This document shows positions 58,775 through 64,000 of a stretch of 64,000 bases of DNA, piece after piece. Within the stretch, counting starts at the first letter, position 1. Every line of letters begins with the position of its first letter. Below the pieces are notes generated by a model that had not been told where the DNA came from, did no database searches, and saw only the letters and a list, made by a program, of their open reading frames with translations. The DNA is from Microbacterium paraoxydans (GTDB lineage: Bacteria > Actinomycetota > Actinomycetes > Actinomycetales > Microbacteriaceae), in contig NZ_LT629770.1 in the NCBI RefSeq assembly GCF_900105335.1, positions 1-64,000 on the forward strand, written 5' to 3'. Made by a program: the position numbers and the translations under genes.

Positions 58775-59538
58775 TGCCGTTCACCCCTCGCGTCTACCAG
58801 GACAAGCCGGCCCGCACGACACCTGTCCGTGCCGATGACCTCGCGCACTTCCAGTCGCAGTACGCGGCTGTGATGACCGACCTCGGCAACCTGGGGATGG
58901 TCATCGGCGACCCGGGACGACGCATGCGGATGATCGGCTGCTCGATCCGGAACACAGGCTCCGGCTTCCAGTACATCGACGACGCTCAGCACCAGCGAGT
59001 CGGCTTCGACACCATCAGCCAGGACGACGCGGGGGTGACACTCGGGCTGTCATTCGACGCCACTCGCGTCGTCGGGCTCGTCGTCGGACAGGACGAGACG
59101 TACGCGCAGCGCGCGATCCACCCGGGCGCTTCCGTCGGAACCGACGAGATCCTGATCCGCTTCGGCGACGACTCGGGCTTCTACGACTACGTCCAGTGGG
59201 ACGGCAGCAACTGGGTGTCGCTCACCGGGTTCGTCACCGCTGGGTCGATGAACGCGACCACCGGGCTCATCACGTTCACCCACAAGGAGAGCGCCACCGA
59301 CTACGGCGGGAGCATCGAGATCCGGTCCGCGAACCTCCGACTATCGGCGGAGGGCCGGTCGAAGACCTCGATCGGGGCACTCGTCTACCCGTACAACTCG
59401 GCCACTTCCGCCAAGGCCCCGACCACGGACATGAAGTTCTGGATCACGCGCCCCGGCTCCCGGCCGGTCAAGCCGTCTGAGCTCACCGTCGCCTCGGGGA
59501 ACTTCTGGGTGGTGGGCTTCCAGGAGGTGCCGGAGTGA
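58774..59538 (+). CDS. Minor tail protein, second copy
   Basis: Same 254-residue product as 15245-16009. Confidence 0.72.
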   Translation: MPFTPRVYQDKPARTTPVRADDLAHFQSQYAAVMTDLGNLGMVIGDPGRRMRMIGCSIRNTGSGFQYIDDAQHQRVGFDTISQDDAGVTLGLSFDATRVVGLVVGQDETYAQRAIHPGASVGTDEILIRFGDDSGFYDYVQWDGSNWVSLTGFVTAGSMNATTGLITFTHKESATDYGGSIEIRSANLRLSAEGRSKTSIGALVYPYNSATSAKAPTTDMKFWITRPGSRPVKPSELTVASGNFWVVGFQEVPE

Positions 59539-60410
59539 GTACCGAAACCGAGATGATCCTAGACCTGATCGGAAAGAAGTCGAGGGTGCAGATCGTCGCC
59601 GGGTTCTTCCGTGGCATCGACGGGCTGCGGGCAACGGTCGACTTCAGCGATGGGCGGGTGCCAGCGAACTTCACCAGCTCGTACATGCCCGAGCTGAATG
59701 AGCCAGTGTGGGTGCTCGTCGCCGACGGCGTCGCCTACATGCTCGGCCCGACACGGCCGAAGCCGACGAATGGCGTGATCGCCACCATCGCCGGCGGTGT
59801 CGCGAGCGTGCAGACCGACCTCGGGCGCGTTGACGCGACATTCGACCTCGGACGCACGTACAGCTCCGGCGACGCGGTGAAGCTTCTCTGGGGCGACGGA
59901 TGCTGGATCCTCGGCGTGCGCTCTGATGTCCCGCCGGACCCCGAGGTCCCGCCGGCTCCGGGCGGCGGCGGCGGTCGGCGGACCGTGACCTTCACTGCGA
60001 TCGACTCGGGCGCGTACGAGAACAGTTGGTGGCAGAACGACGTGTGGTGCTCGGCCCGGAACATCGGGGCGTGGTTCTACGGGAACAAGTTCCGCGACAC
60101 GATCCCCGACGACGCGTCGATCATCAGTGCGCGGATCTATCTGCCGCAGACGAAGAACCTCGGTGCCGCGCCGTTCGGCCGCCATGGCTTCGCGACTAAG
60201 CCCGTCGGCGCGGTCACGTTCGCTGCGGTCAGCGAGCTCCCCGAGGTCAGCGGTCGGCGCACGGGCTGGCGGAGCATCCCTGTCGGACTCATCGACCACC
60301 TCAAGTCCAACACCGGGGGCCTCGGCTTCGCGGGTGGTGGCTACTCGATCTGGGCCGGCACGCAGAAGGACGCTCAGTCCGGAGCCGTGCGGGTCACCTA
60401 CACCACCTAG
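59535..60410 (+). CDS. Minor tail protein with glycine linker, second copy
   Basis: Same 291-residue product as 16006-16881. Confidence 0.72.
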   Translation: MSTETEMILDLIGKKSRVQIVAGFFRGIDGLRATVDFSDGRVPANFTSSYMPELNEPVWVLVADGVAYMLGPTRPKPTNGVIATIAGGVASVQTDLGRVDATFDLGRTYSSGDAVKLLWGDGCWILGVRSDVPPDPEVPPAPGGGGGRRTVTFTAIDSGAYENSWWQNDVWCSARNIGAWFYGNKFRDTIPDDASIISARIYLPQTKNLGAAPFGRHGFATKPVGAVTFAAVSELPEVSGRRTGWRSIPVGLIDHLKSNTGGLGFAGGGYSIWAGTQKDAQSGAVRVTYTT

Positions 60411-60419
60411 GAGAACGAC

Positions 60420-60998
60420 ATGGGCTACTCACCGACCGGCGGTCCGAAGGGCCTGGGCACCTTCAACGACACGCCCCAGACGGCCGCGGACTTGAACAAG
60501 CTGCGCGACCTCCTCGCGCTTATGGGCAACTACCGCGGTGGGATGGCGGAGTCTGAGCGCGACGCCATCAACGGCCCCTCCCGATTCGACGGGCTCGCCG
60601 TGTTCAACCAGAACACCGGCGAGATCAACGTGTGGAGCGAGGACGCGTTCGACTGGCTATCACCGACCACGGAGACGGTCTTCGGTCCCGAGTCGATGGG
60701 ACCGGGCTGGACTGAGTCGCCGACCTACCCGATCCTGCTCCGTCTCGTCGGGAACCGTGTTCACGTCGAAGGCGCGGCAGTGGTCGGCTCTGGCGCCGCG
60801 TTCACCCACATCTTCACCGCTCCCGTGCTCACCCGCCCCACCGCTCTCCGGTGGATCGGGGCAACCGTGGGGCAGGGCGCCGCGGTCACCGGGATGTTGG
60901 ACATCACCACGGCCGGGCAGGTCCGGCTGCCGTACCGCACAGGTTCGCTCGCTGCGGGGCAGACCTTGCCGATCGTGGGCTCGTTCGCGCTCTCCTGA
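60420..60998 (+). CDS. Minor tail/fibre-like protein, second copy
   Basis: Same 192-residue product as 16891-17469. Confidence 0.68.
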   Translation: MGYSPTGGPKGLGTFNDTPQTAADLNKLRDLLALMGNYRGGMAESERDAINGPSRFDGLAVFNQNTGEINVWSEDAFDWLSPTTETVFGPESMGPGWTESPTYPILLRLVGNRVHVEGAAVVGSGAAFTHIFTAPVLTRPTALRWIGATVGQGAAVTGMLDITTAGQVRLPYRTGSLAAGQTLPIVGSFALS

Positions 60999-61020
60999 GC
61001 GCGGGGAAGGGAGGAAGCTG

Positions 61021-61746
61021 ATGGGCGGTCTCGTCATCGAAACTGTCCGCCCCGGGGTGCAGTTCATCCCCGATGCGGCGGCCGCGTTCCGTCGCGCCGA
61101 TGCGCAGGTGCTCGCCGAGTTCGGGCGGCACATCGACGTCAACTCGACGTACCGATCGTGGTCCGACCAGATGCTCATGTTCGTCAACTGGGGCCGGTAC
61201 GTCTCCTCGGGTTACAAGGCTGCGCTGTACCCGGGGCATTCGAAGGCTGTGCACCCGTCCGAGTCGTTCCACGTCGCCGGTACTGCGCTCGATTCCGACG
61301 ACTGGGTGAATGCCCGCATCGTCGAAATCCTCGCCGAGAACGGCTTCATCCGGAACCGGCTCTACGTTCCGAACGAGAACCACCACTTCGAGTACATCCG
61401 TGCTCGCGACACGAACTACGGCAAGCCCGCCACGACCGGGCACGCTGCGACACCGATCATCCCCGCCGGGGAGGAAGACGAGGACGACATGTACGTCAAG
61501 AACGTGATGCACCACAAGATCAATGCGGACAAGCGCATGGAGGTGAAGGTCAGCAACCCGGGATCCGGTTTCGAGCTGAACTTCATCACCGGCTCGAAGG
61601 ACACGCTCCAGGCGTTCGCCGACCAGTACGAGACCGGCAACTCGATGCAGGTGTCCGCGTCCGTGTTCCGGGTCATCGGCGAGGCATGCGCGGCGGTGCG
61701 CCCGCAGGGCCAGATCGCGGTCAGCCTCGGCGACGCGGACGCCTGA
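61021..61746 (+). CDS. M15-type endolysin, second copy
   Basis: Same 241-residue product as 17492-18217. Confidence 0.9.
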   Translation: MGGLVIETVRPGVQFIPDAAAAFRRADAQVLAEFGRHIDVNSTYRSWSDQMLMFVNWGRYVSSGYKAALYPGHSKAVHPSESFHVAGTALDSDDWVNARIVEILAENGFIRNRLYVPNENHHFEYIRARDTNYGKPATTGHAATPIIPAGEEDEDDMYVKNVMHHKINADKRMEVKVSNPGSGFELNFITGSKDTLQAFADQYETGNSMQVSASVFRVIGEACAAVRPQGQIAVSLGDADA

Positions 61747-61826
61747 TGACCGAGCCGGAACCGGCCGGCTGCAACGTCGAGCGGGCGATACGCGAACTCC
61801 GAACCGGAGGAGGTGGCCATGGGTGA
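61746..61826 (+). CDS. Possible 26-residue peptide, second copy
   Basis: Same short frame as 18217-18297. Confidence 0.3.
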   Translation: MTEPEPAGCNVERAIRELRTGGGGHG

Positions 61827-62184
61827 GGAGCTTCCCCCATCCCTGTTCAACATCCTGCGCGGCGACCTTCGCGACACCCGCTCCGAGATCAACGGGCGTC
61901 TCGACGGTCTGGCTCGGGACATGGTCACCTCGGCGATGCTGGCCCAAGTCCAGGCCAACCAGAAGGAGCGCGACGACAGGCAGGACGCGCGCATCCGCGG
62001 CCTCGAGGAGGCGGACGCCGAGCGCGAGAAGGAAGCGCGGCGCATCGCTGAGGAGCAGCGCAAGACGCGCGCGCAGCAGTTCTTCTCCATCGGCCTCGCC
62101 GCGTTCAGCGCCGTACTCGCACTCATCGGCGGCATCGTCGTCTGGACCGTGACGGCCGGGCTGCAGCAGATCGCAGGAGGTTGA
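61819..62184 (+). CDS. Single-TM lysis-cassette protein, second copy
   Basis: Same 121-residue product as 18290-18655. Confidence 0.7.
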   Translation: MGEELPPSLFNILRGDLRDTRSEINGRLDGLARDMVTSAMLAQVQANQKERDDRQDARIRGLEEADAEREKEARRIAEEQRKTRAQQFFSIGLAAFSAVLALIGGIVVWTVTAGLQQIAGG

Positions 62185-62186
62185 GC

Positions 62187-62783
62187 ATGTTCTCGACGAA
62201 GATGTGGACCGTCGGTTACAAGGTCATGGGCGCGCTGATCGTCGTGCTCGTGCTCGGCGCGATCGTCCTGGTCTCCCTGAACAACGCGCAGCTCCGTGCG
62301 GAGAACCAGGACATGTACGCCGACCTGCAGGCGTCGCAGTCGAACGCGCAGAGCCTGTACGAGCAGCTCCTCGCCGAAGGTGTCGAACCGGAGGGAGAGG
62401 CCCCCGCAGAGGTCGCCTCGGGGCCAGCGGGTGACCCCGGCCCCCGAGGAGTCCCGGGGCCGACAGGACCCCGCGGGAGCGACGGCGAGGACGGCGAGAA
62501 CGGCACCTCCGGTCCCGCAGGGACTCCTGGTGCCGCCGGCGAACCGGGCGAGCCTGGCGCCTCCGGGCCGCCGGGGGCGGCTGGGCCAGCGGGGCCGAAG
62601 GGGGACCCCGGTCCGTCCGGCGCCCAAGGTCCCGCCGGGCCCACTGGCGCCCCTGGGCCAGCCTGTCCCGCGGGGAGCGAACCGGATACCCGCTGGATCA
62701 ACATGGCCGACACCGAGCTCGGCCCGTTCATTCCGACGCAGGCGACCGTCTGCATACCGACCGCCGTAGGAGGCACCCCATGA
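62187..62783 (+). CDS. Membrane-anchored collagen-like protein, second copy
   Basis: Same 198-residue product as 18658-19254, with no change in repeat number. Confidence 0.8.
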   Translation: MFSTKMWTVGYKVMGALIVVLVLGAIVLVSLNNAQLRAENQDMYADLQASQSNAQSLYEQLLAEGVEPEGEAPAEVASGPAGDPGPRGVPGPTGPRGSDGEDGENGTSGPAGTPGAAGEPGEPGASGPPGAAGPAGPKGDPGPSGAQGPAGPTGAPGPACPAGSEPDTRWINMADTELGPFIPTQATVCIPTAVGGTP

Positions 62784-63283
62784 GCAAGCTCACCGACCCC
62801 GCTTGGTGGAAGGCCGCGCTGCTGCGCGCCGTCTACACGGCCATCGCCATCGCGATCCCGTACATCGCCGCCGTGCAGTTCGCAGACGTCCCGTGGCTCA
62901 TGGCAGCCTCGGCCGCCACGGTCGGAGCGATCCTGTCGTTCGCGACGTCGCTGTTCGGGCTGCCCGAGTCCGAGGGCGTGGACTTGCCCTGGTGGCTCGC
63001 CGCGCTCGAACGAGTCGCGAAGACCTTCGGCCAGTCCCTCGCTGCCGGACTCACCGGAGCAGTCCTTCTCTCCGACGTCGACTGGTCGGTCGTGCTGCAG
63101 GCCGCTCTCGGCGCCGCTTTCATCTCGCTGTTGCGCCTGATCCTCGCCACCCTTCCCGCGGACCCGACCCCCGCGGCGGTCGCGCTCGCGCAGACCGAGA
63201 ACGGCACCCGCGCAGACACTCGGAAGGAAGATCCGGCACTCGGCACCCGCGCGCGCGACTCCCAGAGCCGCACCTTCCCCTGA
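62780..63283 (+). CDS. r1t-like holin, second copy
   Basis: Same 167-residue product as 19251-19754. Confidence 0.85.
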   Translation: MSKLTDPAWWKAALLRAVYTAIAIAIPYIAAVQFADVPWLMAASAATVGAILSFATSLFGLPESEGVDLPWWLAALERVAKTFGQSLAAGLTGAVLLSDVDWSVVLQAALGAAFISLLRLILATLPADPTPAAVALAQTENGTRADTRKEDPALGTRARDSQSRTFP

Positions 63284-63299
63284 GCACTGCGCCGCGCAC

Positions 63300-63341
63300 A
63301 AGAGACCCCCACCCAGCCTTCGGGCCAGGTGGGGGTCTCTT
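63300..63341. terminator. Bidirectional terminator, second copy
   Basis: Same 14-bp perfect stem as 19771-19812. Confidence 0.9.
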
Positions 63342-63347
63342 CTGCGT

Positions 63348-64000
63348 TCACTGCGCGGGTTCGGGCGGGGAGAGCACGTTGAACGAACCGGAGTACCAGA
63401 CGTTCGCGCCCTTCTTGCTCAGCAGTGACGGGTTGACCCGCTTCTTGCTGTTACCCATGAAGAAGAACACGTCAGCGTAGGTGAGGCCGACGGAGGCCCC
63501 GACGCGGACGTCGGCGGATGCGAACTCGTCGTCGACGGTGACGCTGAAGTCGCGGACCTCGGCCGCCCCGAACTCGTAGAAGATGCGTACCCGGTCCTTG
63601 AGGACGAGAACGTGGGAGGTGCCGTACGAGGCGTGCGCCCGGTCATCGACGAGAGCCCACTGGTAGCGGTTCGCCCACCGGATCGTCCCACCGATCTCCT
63701 GCACCTGCAGCTCGGGATCCGGCGTCGGCGTCGGCGTCGGCGTCGGCTCGGGCTCCGGCTCAGTCGGCGGCGTCTCCGGGTCCGGCACAGGCTCCGGGAG
63801 AGGTTCCGTCTCATCGGCGGACACACGAATGTCGTGCGTCTCGTCCGTGGTGGTGGCAGTCGGTTCGTCGGTGGGCGCGACGGCAGAGGTAGGCGAGGGC
63901 TCCGGTGAAGGGAGCGTCTGACCGAAGATCAACGCAGTGACGATACTTGCCGTAGTTGCGCCGATTACCGCTGCCGTTGTCGCCGAGCGGATCGGCTTCA
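63348..64000 (-). CDS. Exported protein of unknown function, second copy, cut by window end
   Basis: Same gene as 19819-20472; its ATG would end at 64001, one base outside the window, so the gene is partial here only by the window edge. Confidence 0.75.
   Translation of the reverse strand, partial: KPIRSATTAAVIGATTASIVTALIFGQTLPSPEPSPTSAVAPTDEPTATTTDETHDIRVSADETEPLPEPVPDPETPPTEPEPEPTPTPTPTPDPELQVQEIGGTIRWANRYQWALVDDRAHASYGTSHVLVLKDRVRIFYEFGAAEVRDFSVTVDDEFASADVRVGASVGLTYADVFFFMGNSKKRVNPSLLSKKGANVWYSGSFNVLSPPEPAQ

Larger units (their letters stand above)
43529..64000. repeat. Second copy of the long direct repeat
   Basis: Repeats window bases 1-20471 with three single-base length differences. 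All features from terS to the leftward 20472 gene recur; entries below give coordinates and differences only. Confidence 0.97.

Overview
The window holds one complete temperate siphovirus genome of an actinobacterium, followed by a second, partial copy of the same genome. The sequence is roughly two-thirds G+C by eye. Genes are tightly packed with many 4-nt start/stop overlaps (ATGA, GTGA, TGATG), GTG starts are common, and several proteins (M15 endolysin, r1t-like holin, DUF3263 and DUF7455 proteins, HTH repressor next to an ImmA peptidase) are typical of actinophages. A Microbacteriaceae host is an inference. No bacterial flanking DNA, rRNA, tRNA or CRISPR is visible.

The repeat unit is about 43,529 bp: bases 1-20,471 recur at 43,529-64,000. 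Only three single-base differences were noticed, all in homopolymer runs (two just upstream of terS, one in the tail assembly chaperone, which frameshifts the second copy). This fits a circular or concatemeric phage genome assembled past its own length better than two diverged prophages.

Layout of the unit: 58-6,621 packaging and head (TerS, TerL, portal, ClpP-like protease with a nested scaffold, decoration protein, major capsid, connectors). 6,618-8,076 has two antisense insertions (HNH-AP2 homing endonuclease and a lipoprotein) on either side of one head-closure gene. 8,107-17,469 is neck and tail (terminator, tube, frameshifted chaperones, 948-residue tape measure, tip proteins). 17,492-19,754 is lysis (M15 endolysin, two single-TM proteins including a collagen-like one, holin) ending in a strong terminator. 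19,819-20,921 has two leftward accessory genes. 20,982-23,564 is the lysogeny module: DUF3263 protein, attP matching a tmRNA 3' end with symmetric arm-type repeats, tyrosine integrase, ImmA-like peptidase, HTH repressor.

From 23,653 a long rightward early operon runs to 41,044: Cro-like protein, excisionase, RuvC-like resolvase, PD-(D/E)XK exonuclease and Bet/RecT annealing protein, a winged-helix replication protein containing iteron-like repeats (candidate origin), a DnaB/RepA-type helicase, an ASCH protein, a beta-type DNA methyltransferase, an unusual triple-HTH protein and many small unknowns, several with zinc-binding Cys motifs. A non-coding hairpin-rich gap (41,045-41,331) separates it from a pre-packaging block (41,332-43,375) with an HTH protein, zinc-ribbon proteins and the HNH nuclease expected beside a cos-type terminase. 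A gene-free 212-bp stretch (43,376-43,587) before terS is the best place for the cos/packaging site.

Together these genes form a self-sufficient lysogenic phage: divergent repressor/Cro promoters choose the state, int/xis act at the tmRNA-type attP, the early operon replicates and recombines the DNA, and the terS-to-holin operon builds particles and lyses the cell. The regulators and the antisense HNH and lipoprotein genes share an unusual feature: a -10-like hexamer exactly 6 nt before the start codon, suggesting leaderless mRNAs.
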